From: Clostridiales bacterium DTU073
GTDB lineage: Bacteria > Bacillota > Peptococcia > DRI-13 > DTU073
Length of the DNA stretch: 44,226 nucleotides
NCBI GenBank assembly: GCA_001512665.1
Contig: LFSF01000002.1
Location: 1-44,226, forward strand
Reading direction: 5' to 3'
The notes under the pieces are model-generated. The model was not told where the DNA came from. It saw only the letters and a list, made by a program, of their open reading frames with translations, and did not search any database. Positions 14,630 through 22,984 of the stretch are shown here, piece after piece (positions within the stretch are counted from its first letter, which is position 1; the number at the start of each line of letters is the position of its first letter). Position numbers and translations under genes: made by a program.

Positions 14630-15735
14630 AAAAAATTCTGGTAGGTCATTGGGAAACTGCTGCTTTTGTTATTATTTTAATCGGGGCGAAGGCATTTTTA
14701 GGTTATCCCCGTATGGTAACGGATTGGGGCTTAACAGCCGGTTGGTTAGTAGTATTGTTCAGCGGTCTATTAAGTATAGTTTTTTGGTTGTTTATTGCCG
14801 GTGTTTTGGCGCGTTTCCCCGGTAAACCTTTAACGGAAATTACCGAACTAACTTTTGGCCCTTTTTTAGGATTAGGGATAAATATAATTGTATTTTTATA
14901 TCTTCTTTTTAGCACAAGTAATGTTTTGCGGCTTTTTAGTGAGGCTTCTACTCTTACCGTCTTAACGGAAACGCCTGTAAATATTCTTGCTTTATTATAT
15001 TTATTAGCGGCTTGGTTGGCTGCTTATTACGGAATTGAAGCTATTTTCCGTTGTTCCTATTTTTCCTTTCCGTTGATATCCATAGGGGTAGTCTTAGTTT
15101 TATTACTTCTTTATCCATATTTTGACCTAAAAATGTTATTTCCGTTAATGGGTTCAGGGATGGGACCGGTACTAATGAGCAGTCTTTGGGGTACATCAGC
15201 TTTTAGTGAAGTGGTGCTTTTGACCTATTTGGTGCGCTATTTTTCTTTTAATCCGCAAAGATTAAAAAATGTGGGTGTTTTTAGTATTAGTTATATTATG
15301 TTCTTTTTTATCGTAATAGTGATGGTATATCAAATGGTACTACCATATCCTACCGGTTCGGAGACCTTAGTTCCCTTTTATCAATTAAGCCGGAGTATTT
15401 TTTTAGGACACTATTTTCAGCGTGTTGAGGCTTTCTTTGTGATTTTTTGGACTTTTACAGCTTTTTTGTGGATAGCTACAGGATTACTGGTAGGAGCGAT
15501 TATTTTGCAAGATACGTTTAAATTACCTTTTTATCGACCTCTTCTTCCGGCACTTACTCTTTTAACTTTTACTACTGCTTTTCTACCTGAAGATTTAATA
15601 CAAGCGATAAAATTAGAAGGGGAAATTAGGATGGTTTATGGTTGGATTATTGCTTTTATCCTACCTATTTTTGTTTCACTGGTTGCTTTAATTTTGAGGA
15701 AAGGAGAAGACAAAGTAAATGGTTCCCAAAATTAA
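14626..15735 (+). CDS. gerB: spore germination receptor B subunit (GerB family permease-like)
   Basis: A 369-residue protein with about ten hydrophobic helices, the APC-superfamily-like B subunit thought to bind the germinant. The start at 14626 is supported by AAGGGGGG six bases upstream. An earlier in-frame ATG at 14593 lies inside gerA and lacks a site. Family features include GAKAFLGYPRMVTDWG near the N-terminus and YGIEAIFRCSYF in the middle. It overlaps gerA by 4 bases (ATGA) and gerC by 17 bases, giving tight translational coupling. The ligand cannot be predicted. Confidence 0.93.
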   Translation: MKKILVGHWETAAFVIILIGAKAFLGYPRMVTDWGLTAGWLVVLFSGLLSIVFWLFIAGVLARFPGKPLTEITELTFGPFLGLGINIIVFLYLLFSTSNVLRLFSEASTLTVLTETPVNILALLYLLAAWLAAYYGIEAIFRCSYFSFPLISIGVVLVLLLLYPYFDLKMLFPLMGSGMGPVLMSSLWGTSAFSEVVLLTYLVRYFSFNPQRLKNVGVFSISYIMFFFIVIVMVYQMVLPYPTGSETLVPFYQLSRSIFLGHYFQRVEAFFVIFWTFTAFLWIATGLLVGAIILQDTFKLPFYRPLLPALTLLTFTTAFLPEDLIQAIKLEGEIRMVYGWIIAFILPIFVSLVALILRKGEDKVNGSQN

Positions 15736-16990
15736 AGGAGTTCTCTTGTTATGTTTAATGATACCTTTATTGTTATTAATCCAGGGATGTTGGGGTTCCC
15801 AAGAAACTGATGAGACGGGATATATTTTATTAATGGGTTTTGATAAAGGAGAGAAAGATATTTTAAAGGTAACTTATCAAATGGCTATACCTCATCCTGT
15901 AGAAGGTGGAGAAGCAGAAAAAGCAACAGAAATTATCAGTGTAGAAGCTGCTTCTATATACGGTGCACAGCAGTTAGTTAGTGCTTTTGTCAGTAAACGT
16001 TTAACATTAGCACATAACAGAGGAATTATTATTTCTGAGGAGTTGGCCAGGGAAGGATTAAGTAAATACATTAATCCTTTAGTTAGAAGCAGAGATTTAA
16101 GAAGGACAACCTTTCTCATGGTGGTGAAAGGTAAGGCCGGAGATTTTATTGAAAAGAATAAAGGACTGATTTTCGAAAAATATCCTTCCCGACAGATTGA
16201 TATATTTATGACTTCCTCAGATGTAACCGGTTTTATTTACAAATCGGATATTCATAGCTTTTATCAAGGTTTGAAATTACCGGGGCAACAAGCAGTTACT
16301 GCTCTAGTGGGTGTGCAAAAAGAAAAAGAAGATGAAGATCCTAAGCTTGAGCAGAAAAAACCCCGAAGCTATGAGGAAAAAGTTAAGGAAGAGGTGGCTT
16401 ATCTGCCTGGTGAAATTCCTCGGAAGGGAGGGAACAAGATAGAATTAATCGGTTTAGCGGTATTTAAGGATGATAAATTAGTCGGTTTTTTGAATGGAGA
16501 AGAAACGCGCTATTTTCAAATGTTAACCGGGGATTTTAAAAAAAGTATTTTTTCTTTCCCTGATCCGCATGAGCCGGAAAGTAGTTTGATTGTGATGGAA
16601 ATAAAAAAAAGAGCTCATCCTAAGATTAAAATTAAGGCTGATGAGTTTAAGACGGTAATTGAAGTGGATATTTTATTAGAGGGTGAAATTCTTTCTATTC
16701 AAAGCGGTAGAAATTATGAAAACGGTGAATTACGACAGGAACTGGAGAATTATATCAGTACGTTTATTTCCCAAGAAGCAACTCATCTAATTAAAAAAAC
16801 ACAGGAGGAATTTACCAGTGATATTTTTGGCTTTGGTGAATATACGAGGGGTTTTTTCTGGACTTGGTATGAATGGGTTAATTATGCCTGGTTAGCACAA
16901 TATCCCTATTGTGAAGTAAAGGTCCAAACCTTATTTAAAATTCGTCGGCCCGGGATGATGGTGAAGACTGCTCCTACTCATAAATATTAA
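15719..16990 (+). CDS. gerC: spore germination receptor C subunit, Ger(x)C lipoprotein
   Basis: A 423-residue lipoprotein. A hydrophobic signal peptide ends in the lipobox LIQGC, with the lipidated Cys at residue 24, followed by WGSQETDETGYILLMGFD, typical of Ger(x)C proteins. The C-terminal Ger(x)C domain includes RNYENGELRQELENYIS and the Trp-rich FFWTWYEWVNYAW near the end. A charged insertion around residues 200-220 (KEKEDEDPKLEQKKPRSYEE) is probably a flexible loop. It sits on the outer face of the inner spore membrane with GerA and GerB. Confidence 0.93.
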   Translation: MVPKIKGVLLLCLMIPLLLLIQGCWGSQETDETGYILLMGFDKGEKDILKVTYQMAIPHPVEGGEAEKATEIISVEAASIYGAQQLVSAFVSKRLTLAHNRGIIISEELAREGLSKYINPLVRSRDLRRTTFLMVVKGKAGDFIEKNKGLIFEKYPSRQIDIFMTSSDVTGFIYKSDIHSFYQGLKLPGQQAVTALVGVQKEKEDEDPKLEQKKPRSYEEKVKEEVAYLPGEIPRKGGNKIELIGLAVFKDDKLVGFLNGEETRYFQMLTGDFKKSIFSFPDPHEPESSLIVMEIKKRAHPKIKIKADEFKTVIEVDILLEGEILSIQSGRNYENGELRQELENYISTFISQEATHLIKKTQEEFTSDIFGFGEYTRGFFWTWYEWVNYAWLAQYPYCEVKVQTLFKIRRPGMMVKTAPTHKY

Positions 16991-17052
16991 GACATAAAAT
17001 GAGGACGTCTTAAAGTAGAAATATTCACTAGCAGCATTAAGGGGTGAGCATT

Positions 17053-17235
17053 TTGGCAGCAAGGGGGTTTTTTCTGGTTGTAGTTTTGCTCATAAGTATC
17101 TATACATTAAGTTATATGGTCTGGTTATGGCGTAAAAAAAAGAAAAAGGGAGCTATGGGAGTACTTTTATTAGCTTTAGCTTCATTTTTTTATCCACTCT
17201 TTGTATTATTTTTCATCTGGAGTAGATATGGCTAA
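17053..17235 (+). CDS. small two-helix membrane protein after gerC, candidate germinant-receptor D subunit
   Basis: About 60 residues with two hydrophobic helices separated by the basic turn WRKKKKKGAMG. I prefer the TTG at 17053, which has AAGGGGTG at proper distance, over the GTG at 17044, which falls within that site. Small two-helix proteins encoded next to or within ger operons are known as D subunits that modulate receptor function. The location 62 bases after gerC fits that. Sequence identity to known D subunits cannot be judged here. Confidence 0.6.
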   Translation: MAARGFFLVVVLLISIYTLSYMVWLWRKKKKKGAMGVLLLALASFFYPLFVLFFIWSRYG

Positions 17236-17319
17236 TAATAAGGTTCGATAAATAACCAAACAAGGACTTGACACATATGATATAAGGCAGAGAATTTCTT
17301 TTTAAAGGAGATGAGCCTT

Positions 17320-18363
17320 ATGCAATATGTTGTCCAGCCAGGTGATACCTTAGCGGCGATAGCACAAAGATTTGGGACTACAGTACAGGCAATCGTGCGT
17401 GCTAACAATATTTCTGATCCAAACTTAATTTTTGTAGGGCAAGTTTTAACCATTCCCGTAGCAGATGGTGCTCCTCCAACACCGCCAACACCGCCAACAC
17501 CTCCTGCAACCGGTCGTTGCCCGCGCTTACAGCGTGGTTCCAGAGGTGCTGCTGTCAGAAGATTACAGACGCTTTTAAGAGATGCGGGTGCAGATCCGGG
17601 TGTTATAGATGGAATCTTTGGAGCGGAGACAGAGGCAGCGGTTAGATTAGTGCAAACCCGGAGAGGATTGCCAGTAACGGGTATTGCAGATGTACGGACG
17701 TGGGAAGCTTTAGGCGTTGATTGCCGTGTACCGGAACCGGAGCCGGAACCAGAACCAGAACCTGAACCTCCAACTCAGCAATTTTTCTGCCCTGTTCTCA
17801 GAGTCGGCAGCAGGGGACCGGCCGTGAGATTATTGCAGACTTTGCTTAGAGACAGAGGTTTTTATCGTGGCCCTATTGATGCTATTTTTGGGGCAAGAAC
17901 AGAGAGAGCGGTAAGAGAGTTTCAACGTCAACAAGGCCTTAGTGTAACTGGTGTAGTAAGGGTTCAAACTTGGCGTGCTTTAGGTGTTACTTGTACACAA
18001 GCACCAACACCTCCTGCGGGCATACCTGTTGCAACAGCAGTAGGCAGAGGATTACGACATGTTCTTTTTACCAATAAGCGTGTCTATAACAGGGGAGAAG
18101 TTGTGAGAATTACTCTTGCCAAGACTAATATTACTGATGACGAAATAACCCTTCGCTATCGGACCAGCCAAATTGTAGAAATCACAGCAACCAATGCTTC
18201 AGGGACTGTTGTTTGGCGTTATTCACAAGGACGCTCTTTTGCTCAGGCAACAAGATTGATTACGATCTTTCCCGGAGGAACTCAGGTTATTGAAAACACT
18301 TGGAATCAAAGAGATAATAACGGTAGGCTAGTCCCCCCCCCGGTACCTATAGAATTACGGTAA
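17320..18363 (+). CDS. LysM / double peptidoglycan-binding / BsuPI-domain protein, 3' end frameshifted at a C9 tract
   Basis: Starts MQYVVQPGDTLAAIAQRFG, a LysM domain (residues 1-46), at the ATG 9 bases after AAAGGAG; an ATG at 17311 abuts that site. Then come a Pro-Thr linker, two PG_binding_1 domains (each with RGSRGAAVRRLQ or VGSRGPAVRLLQ) joined by a Glu-Pro repeat linker, and a BsuPI domain (intracellular proteinase inhibitor family). The frame ends in NGRLVPPPVPIELR after nine C at 18333-18341. With ten C the frame would continue PGTYRITVTN and so on to a stop at 18411-18413, restoring the normal end of the BsuPI domain. It has no signal peptide; a spore coat or cortex role is inferred from domains and the neighbouring ger operon. 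Confidence 0.85.
   Translation: MQYVVQPGDTLAAIAQRFGTTVQAIVRANNISDPNLIFVGQVLTIPVADGAPPTPPTPPTPPATGRCPRLQRGSRGAAVRRLQTLLRDAGADPGVIDGIFGAETEAAVRLVQTRRGLPVTGIADVRTWEALGVDCRVPEPEPEPEPEPEPPTQQFFCPVLRVGSRGPAVRLLQTLLRDRGFYRGPIDAIFGARTERAVREFQRQQGLSVTGVVRVQTWRALGVTCTQAPTPPAGIPVATAVGRGLRHVLFTNKRVYNRGEVVRITLAKTNITDDEITLRYRTSQIVEITATNASGTVVWRYSQGRSFAQATRLITIFPGGTQVIENTWNQRDNNGRLVPPPVPIELR
18333..18341 (+). repeat. homopolymeric C9 tract causing a -1 frame change in the BsuPI domain
   Basis: Nine consecutive C. One more C would extend the protein by about 21 residues that match the family pattern. It could be slipped-strand phase variation, a fixed mutation or a sequencing error. Confidence 0.7.
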
Positions 18364-18414
18364 CCAATCTGGCTACTAATGTTAGCTTATCAGTTTTAAT
18401 CCAAATCAGATAAT

Positions 18415-18445
18415 ATGTGGCACGGGGACGTTTCTCCTGCCACAT
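18415..18445. repeat. palindromic intergenic repeat, copy A
   Basis: Unit with ends ATGTGGCA and TGCCACAT around a core containing GGGGACGTTTCTCC. It is nearly identical to copy B at 18559-18586 and to the inverted copy C at 18616-18644. It begins directly after the restored-frame stop of the LysM gene. Confidence 0.85.
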
Positions 18446-18479
18446 TGGAAAACAATTATTGGTGATATTTAGTTAAGGA

Positions 18480-18514
18480 AAGGGGACACTCCGCTGCAAG
18501 CGGTGTGTCCCCTT
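18480..18514. repeat. second palindromic repeat type (hairpin)
   Basis: AAGGGGACAC (18480-18489) pairs with GTGTCCCCTT (18505-18514); an inner CCGC/GCGG stem lies around a 5-base loop. It is followed by TTATTTTG and may also act as a terminator for the LysM gene. Confidence 0.75.
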
Positions 18515-18558
18515 ATTTTGCATTATGTCCCTTTTTTTGATTGGAGGTAGAGGGATGG

Positions 18559-18644
18559 GTGGCGCGGGACGTTTCTCCTGCCACATTAAGTAGAAATAAA
18601 AATAAGCTTAGGTGAATGTGGCAGGAGAAACGTCCCCGTGCCAC
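18559..18644. repeat. palindromic intergenic repeat, copies B and C forming a large inverted repeat
   Basis: Copy B (18559-18586) and inverted copy C (18616-18644) face each other across about 30 bases and can pair over nearly 28 bases. They show small differences (GGCGCGGGAC against GGCACGGGGAC). Copy C ends 4 bases from the stop of the diguanylate cyclase gene, so the structure may also terminate that gene. Confidence 0.85.
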
Positions 18645-18647
18645 CTC

Positions 18648-19619
18648 TTATTTGTAAAGATGAATGTAATTTTTTCCTCTGGATTTAGCTATATAGAGGG
18701 CTTCATCAGCTTTTTCTATAATTTCGTTCATGGTATGACCATCATTTGGATAGGCGGATATACCCATAGAAAGGCTTACTTGAGCATAAGGAATGAATTT
18801 AGGATTAACCATGACGCTATTGCGGATTCTTTCCGCAATAGCTTTACTTTTTTCTTTACTGGTTTCGGGAAGGATTATGGCGAATTCATCGCCGCCAAAG
18901 CGGGCAATAACATCTGTGTTTCTGGTATATTGTTTCATAATATTAGCAATTATTTTTAAGACGTAATCACCATGACTATGCCCTTCGGTATCATTGAGCA
19001 TTTTAAAATTATCTAAGTCAATAAGAATTAAAGAAAAGGGGATATTTTTACTAATAAGTGAGTTCATACTATTATTAAAAAAACGGCGATTATGTATTTT
19101 AGTTAGAGTATCAAGATTAGCTAAGAGAAAACAGGATTTATGAAAATTTTGCGCTTGAGTTGTCACATAAAAAGAAAGGATATAGAAAATAATAATTTGT
19201 AGTATAATAGGAGGTAATGTTTGATTATTCAATATGCAGACTAAAAGATACGCAAAACTTGCTAAAGTAGTAATGACATAAGTCCAAAAAGTTTTATTAT
19301 TAATGGCAAGTGTAATAATAGGAAAGAGATAAAATAAAGAAAAGGCTAAAGTATATTTCTTTTCGAAAAAAATAAAAAGAGAGATGAAAAGCAGGTCAAA
19401 GACAGCTGCAATGGGGTATGATTTATTCAGAGTATTATTGATTTGGGGTAAAACAAGCAGAAGAACAGAGTATAATACTGTGATTAAGGCAATGTAGTAA
19501 AGGTTTGGGGATATACTTGTATCCATTAAGAAAAAACAGGGAAAAAAGAGAACACAGACAAAAAAACGTAAAAAGGGAATGTTCTGGCTTATATCCATTT
19601 TTACTTTATATGATGTCAT
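18648..19619 (-). CDS. membrane diguanylate cyclase (GGDEF domain)
   Basis: A 323-residue protein. The first 150 residues hold about five or six hydrophobic helices (a membrane sensor region of no recognised family), followed by a complete GGDEF domain starting LDTLTKIHNRRFF. The active motif GGDEF is at residues 242-246, so it should make cyclic di-GMP from two GTP. An RxxD inhibitory site is not obvious five residues before GGDEF. GGGG/AGGAGG-type site just upstream of the ATG. It is divergent from the QueT-type transporter gene. Confidence 0.93.
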   Translation of the reverse strand: MTSYKVKMDISQNIPFLRFFVCVLFFPCFFLMDTSISPNLYYIALITVLYSVLLLVLPQINNTLNKSYPIAAVFDLLFISLFIFFEKKYTLAFSLFYLFPIITLAINNKTFWTYVITTLASFAYLLVCILNNQTLPPIILQIIIFYILSFYVTTQAQNFHKSCFLLANLDTLTKIHNRRFFNNSMNSLISKNIPFSLILIDLDNFKMLNDTEGHSHGDYVLKIIANIMKQYTRNTDVIARFGGDEFAIILPETSKEKSKAIAERIRNSVMVNPKFIPYAQVSLSMGISAYPNDGHTMNEIIEKADEALYIAKSRGKNYIHLYK

Positions 19620-19666
19620 AAATGCCCCTCCTTTTGGGACTAATAATTTATTTTTTATAAGTTGTA

Positions 19667-19692
19667 TATACTTAATATTCTTATTAAGTATA
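19667..19692. promoter_or_regulatory. perfect palindrome in the GGDEF-queT divergent region
   Basis: Eleven-base arms TATACTTAATA (19667-19677) and TATTAAGTATA (19682-19692) around TTCT. It could be an operator for either divergent gene or an AT-rich hairpin. Confidence 0.45.
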
Positions 19693-19783
19693 GCGTTTCC
19701 CTTTTTTAATAATCTATAATTTATGAAAAATTAACTAAGAATAGAATATTATGTAAAATGGACGTATGAAAGGTAGTTGAGAT

Positions 19784-20236
19784 ATGAAGACAAGTAAGGT
19801 TGTAAGAGTTAGTGTTATTGCAGCTTTATATGCGGTAGTTACCGTTGTTTTTGCCCCTCTTAGTTACGGGCTTACACAGGTACGTATTTCCGAAGCGCTT
19901 ACTGTATTACCTTTTATCTTTCCGGAAAGTGTTATGGGACTGTTTTTGGGCTGTTTTATTGCTAATATATACGGAGGGCTGGGGATTATTGATGTGGTTT
20001 TTGGTAGTCTCGCTACACTTATTGCCGCATTTTTAACCAGTAAAATGCCCAGCCCTTTATTGGCTCCATTGCCGCCGGTATTAGTTAATGCTGTAATTAT
20101 TGCCTATGTTTTATATTATACTTTAGGATATCCATTATTGACCAGTATGCTTTATGTAGGTATAGGGCAATTTTTATCCTGTTACTTAATTGGATTGCCT
20201 TTGCTGTTTTTGTTAAAAAAATATCTGCCCAAGTAA
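19784..20236 (+). CDS. queT: QueT-type transporter (ECF substrate-binding subunit, queuosine precursor family)
   Basis: A 150-residue protein with about five membrane helices. It matches the QueT family: VSVIAALYAVVTVVFAPLSYG, then QVRISEALTVLPFIFP, then GCFIANIYGGLGIIDVVFGS. These are S components of ECF transporters thought to import preQ1 or related precursors of queuosine. The ECF energising module is not in the window, as is usual for group II S components. I looked for a preQ1 riboswitch upstream and did not find the conserved core. A bidirectional terminator follows. Confidence 0.88.
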   Translation: MKTSKVVRVSVIAALYAVVTVVFAPLSYGLTQVRISEALTVLPFIFPESVMGLFLGCFIANIYGGLGIIDVVFGSLATLIAAFLTSKMPSPLLAPLPPVLVNAVIIAYVLYYTLGYPLLTSMLYVGIGQFLSCYLIGLPLLFLLKKYLPK

Positions 20237-20292
20237 GTTATACGTAAATAGTGTGATACCAAAAAGTATGATGCAAAAATATTGTGATACAA

Positions 20293-20321
20293 AAAAGCTC
20301 GGAAATTTCTTTCGAGCTTTT
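20293..20321. terminator. bidirectional terminator between the queT-like and glycosyltransferase genes
   Basis: Arms AAAAGCTCG (20293-20301) and CGAGCTTTT (20313-20321), with A-rich and T-rich flanks, between two convergent genes. Confidence 0.8.
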
Positions 20322-20347
20322 GTACATATTAGGCTGCATTTTTTTAT

Positions 20348-21610
20348 CTATCTTTGCCTAAGTATATCTGCATAACTGATGCTTCTGGTATGCAGCGTAT
20401 GTGACCAGGATACTCGCGTATTCCCAAAGAAACAAAGGAAGACAATGGGTACCCAGCTATACACAAAAATGGGAAAATGAAGGAACATCCATTTGATAAC
20501 TTTGCGGGGTAAGTGATCCATCCACATTACTAAAAAAGGATAAATTAGTTGCAGCACACTGACTAATTCCCAAACCAGGGGAGGCCAGATGTATTTAAAA
20601 ATAGGTGTATAAATGTCAGCGATAAATAGATCTATTAAACCAATAATGGTGAAAAGCCCCATAAAAACTACCAGCAAAGGTTGGATAGCCAGCATAGTCG
20701 AATCAAGGAGGACAATACTTCTTTTACGGATCGCTTCTTTGATTAAACGAAAAGTATAGGTTCTAAAGAGTTCCACGTGACCACGAGCCCAACGTTTTCT
20801 TTGTTTCCAAGCCTGTTTAAAAGTCAGTGGTTTTTCGTCATAAACGATAGCTTCATGAGCCCAAGTAGTTTTATAGCCGCTAAGCAGAGCTTTAAGACTG
20901 AACTCTAAGTCTTCCGTCAGAGAAGTAGCACCCCAACCGATTTCGCGTAAGACATCTAAGGAAATAACCATTCCTGTACCACCTAAATAATTGGAGAGTC
21001 CTAGGTTATATCTAGCTTTTTGCAACATGCGGTTAGCTACCCAGAAAGACATGGCAAATGAAGCAGTTACCCAGGTATCTTGAGGGTTTTTAGCATCAAT
21101 ATATCCTTGGACGATTTTTGCACCTTCACAGAGACGGTTATTCATATGTTGCAAAAAATCGGAGTGAACTAAGTTATCAGCATCAAAGATCACTACGGCA
21201 TCATATTTTTTTGGGGAATTATAAAGTTTAGCAAAAAACCATTCAAGAGCATAACCTTTGCCTTTTTGTTCATGGTTTGTTCTTTCATAAACCAAAGCCC
21301 CGTGTGCTCTGGCGATACTAGCCGTAGAATCAGTACAATTATCAGCGATGACAAAAACATCATATAATTCTTTAGGGTAATTTAAGGAAGTTAGATTATC
21401 AATAAGTGGACCAATAACAAGTTCTTCATTATGTGCAGGAACAATTACAGAAAACTTTTTTTGTGGCTGATAATGGTTTGGTGTTCGAAATTGAACTAAC
21501 CCTGATACTCCGAGAATAAAGAAATATATAGCTACAAAGGCCAGAATAATCTGACTCGGGATCATAATATAATCTAAAGGTAAATATGAAATGTCCAGTG
21601 AATCAAACAT
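20348..21610 (-). CDS. membrane glycosyltransferase, family 2
   Basis: A 420-residue protein: one N-terminal membrane helix, a GT2 catalytic domain, and three or four C-terminal helices. Catalytic features are VIVPAHNEE at the start of the domain, VIFDADNLV (DxD), TSLTEDLEFSL (the ED motif with the general base) and QRKRWARG (the Q/RxxRW motif of processive or cellulose-synthase-like enzymes). It likely transfers a sugar from a nucleotide donor to an extracytoplasmic polymer or lipid; the product is unknown. It is a single gene with no polysaccharide cluster around it. Confidence 0.9.
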   Translation of the reverse strand: MFDSLDISYLPLDYIMIPSQIILAFVAIYFFILGVSGLVQFRTPNHYQPQKKFSVIVPAHNEELVIGPLIDNLTSLNYPKELYDVFVIADNCTDSTASIARAHGALVYERTNHEQKGKGYALEWFFAKLYNSPKKYDAVVIFDADNLVHSDFLQHMNNRLCEGAKIVQGYIDAKNPQDTWVTASFAMSFWVANRMLQKARYNLGLSNYLGGTGMVISLDVLREIGWGATSLTEDLEFSLKALLSGYKTTWAHEAIVYDEKPLTFKQAWKQRKRWARGHVELFRTYTFRLIKEAIRKRSIVLLDSTMLAIQPLLVVFMGLFTIIGLIDLFIADIYTPIFKYIWPPLVWELVSVLQLIYPFLVMWMDHLPRKVIKWMFLHFPIFVYSWVPIVFLCFFGNTRVSWSHTLHTRSISYADILRQR

Positions 21611-21778
21611 GATTTTCCTCCATTTAGCTTAATATTTAAACTTAATATTAAAAATTTATGTGATTAATGCATTAAATTCATTTAATCATTTAATATTTCC
21701 GATTCCGCTTTTAGTATTATAACACAAAATTATAATAAATATTACATTTAGTAATGGTAGTGTTTTAAGGAGCTAAGG

Positions 21779-22738
21779 TCATAGTTTATGAAAATGTTTA
21801 AGCTTAAACTTTTTATTTTTCGTGCCAAAAATTTTTTCGGTTAAATGTGCTGCAGCATTATAACCGGCTCTTTTTAGTCTAAAATCTCTAGCGGCAGCTT
21901 CAATAATAATAGCGAGATTACGTCCCGGTTTAATGGGAATTGTTATTTTATGCACATTTACATCAAGAAAACTAATAAAAGTTTCATCAATACCTAATCT
22001 ATCACAGAAGCTTTCTTTTTCCCAAGGAACAAGTTCGATGACCAGGTCTATTGCTTTAGCATTGATAATTGCCCCGATACCATACATGGCTTTAATATCA
22101 ATTATACCAATTCCGCGAATTTCCAGAAAGTGCCGAAGTACTTCCGGTGCTTCCCCAATTAGGCGTTTACTGGCTACTTTTTTAATATTAACCACATCAT
22201 CACTGACGAGTCGATGTCCTCTTTTGATTAGTTCGAGGGCAGTTTCGCTTTTTCCTATGCCGGATTCTCCAATTAGCAGAACTCCGGTTCCATAAACATC
22301 TACCAAGACACCATGTTGGGTCATCTGAGGAGCCAATTTGCTATTTAAATAATTGGAAGCATTATTGATAAATTCAGTGGTTATTAATTCAGATTTAAGC
22401 AGAGGCCGCTCATATTTTATGGCGGCTTTTTTCATATCCGGGATTGGATCCATGCCGCGGCAAAGAATGACACAGGGTATTTGGTAACTGAAATATTTAT
22501 CTAATCTTTCTTTACGTGTTTTTGCATCTAGTTCGTTAAGAAAGGCCAGTTCTATTAAGCCTATTACTTGTAGGCGTTCTGAAGTTCCTTCGTCAAAGTA
22601 AGTAAAGAAATTAGCCAGTTGTAAGCCGGGTCTGTTAACATCACTAGTTTTAATAGAAATATTTTTTTGGTTTCCTTTGTAGATTACTTCTAAGTTTAAA
22701 TCTTTGATGAGTTCAGGAATAGTTACTGATTTAGTCAT
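21779..22738 (-). CDS. hprK: HPr kinase/phosphorylase
   Basis: A 319-residue bifunctional enzyme that phosphorylates HPr (or Crh) on Ser46 and removes the phosphate, controlling carbon catabolite repression in Firmicutes. The P-loop GESGIGKS is at residues 157-164, the catalytic His142 in QHGVLVDVYG, and the HprK signature SDDVV follows. Length is typical. The ribosome binding site AAAGGAG lies 13 bases before the ATG. Neither ptsH/crh nor lgt, its frequent neighbours, is present in the window, so it stands alone. Confidence 0.95.
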   Translation of the reverse strand: MTKSVTIPELIKDLNLEVIYKGNQKNISIKTSDVNRPGLQLANFFTYFDEGTSERLQVIGLIELAFLNELDAKTRKERLDKYFSYQIPCVILCRGMDPIPDMKKAAIKYERPLLKSELITTEFINNASNYLNSKLAPQMTQHGVLVDVYGTGVLLIGESGIGKSETALELIKRGHRLVSDDVVNIKKVASKRLIGEAPEVLRHFLEIRGIGIIDIKAMYGIGAIINAKAIDLVIELVPWEKESFCDRLGIDETFISFLDVNVHKITIPIKPGRNLAIIIEAAARDFRLKRAGYNAAAHLTEKIFGTKNKKFKLKHFHKL

Positions 22739-22935
22739 AGGTTTTAGTTTACTCCTTTATGTTTATTGCTCCTTTGTATCACTGCTGATTATAGCATAAG
22801 TTTTCTTTTGATAATATATTTATATTTAAAGCTATACGGGTTAATTAATTTTTTTTGTCGGTTTCTTTTTAAAAAATTGACGAAATTAAATAAATAATGT
22901 TCCGAGAACTTGTATTTATTTTTTGCCTTTTTTGC

Positions 22936-22941
22936 TATAAT
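22936..22941 (+). promoter_or_regulatory. probable -10 element for the adaptor-proBA unit
   Basis: TATAAT preceded by TGC (extended -10 like), 44 bases before the chosen TTG start of the adaptor gene. No good -35 is seen. Its position inside the longest possible ORF argues for the downstream start. Confidence 0.45.
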
Positions 22942-22984
22942 AGGAAAGGAAGGGCATATTTGCCCAAAAAGTGAGGCGATAGTC

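Noticed and set aside
18415-18644. CRISPR array
   Set aside because: Only three units, in mixed orientation, with unequal gaps and palindromic ends; no cas genes in the window.
19620-19783. preQ1 riboswitch upstream of the QueT-like gene
   Set aside because: The conserved preQ1 core sequences and a matching hairpin with an A-rich tail are absent.
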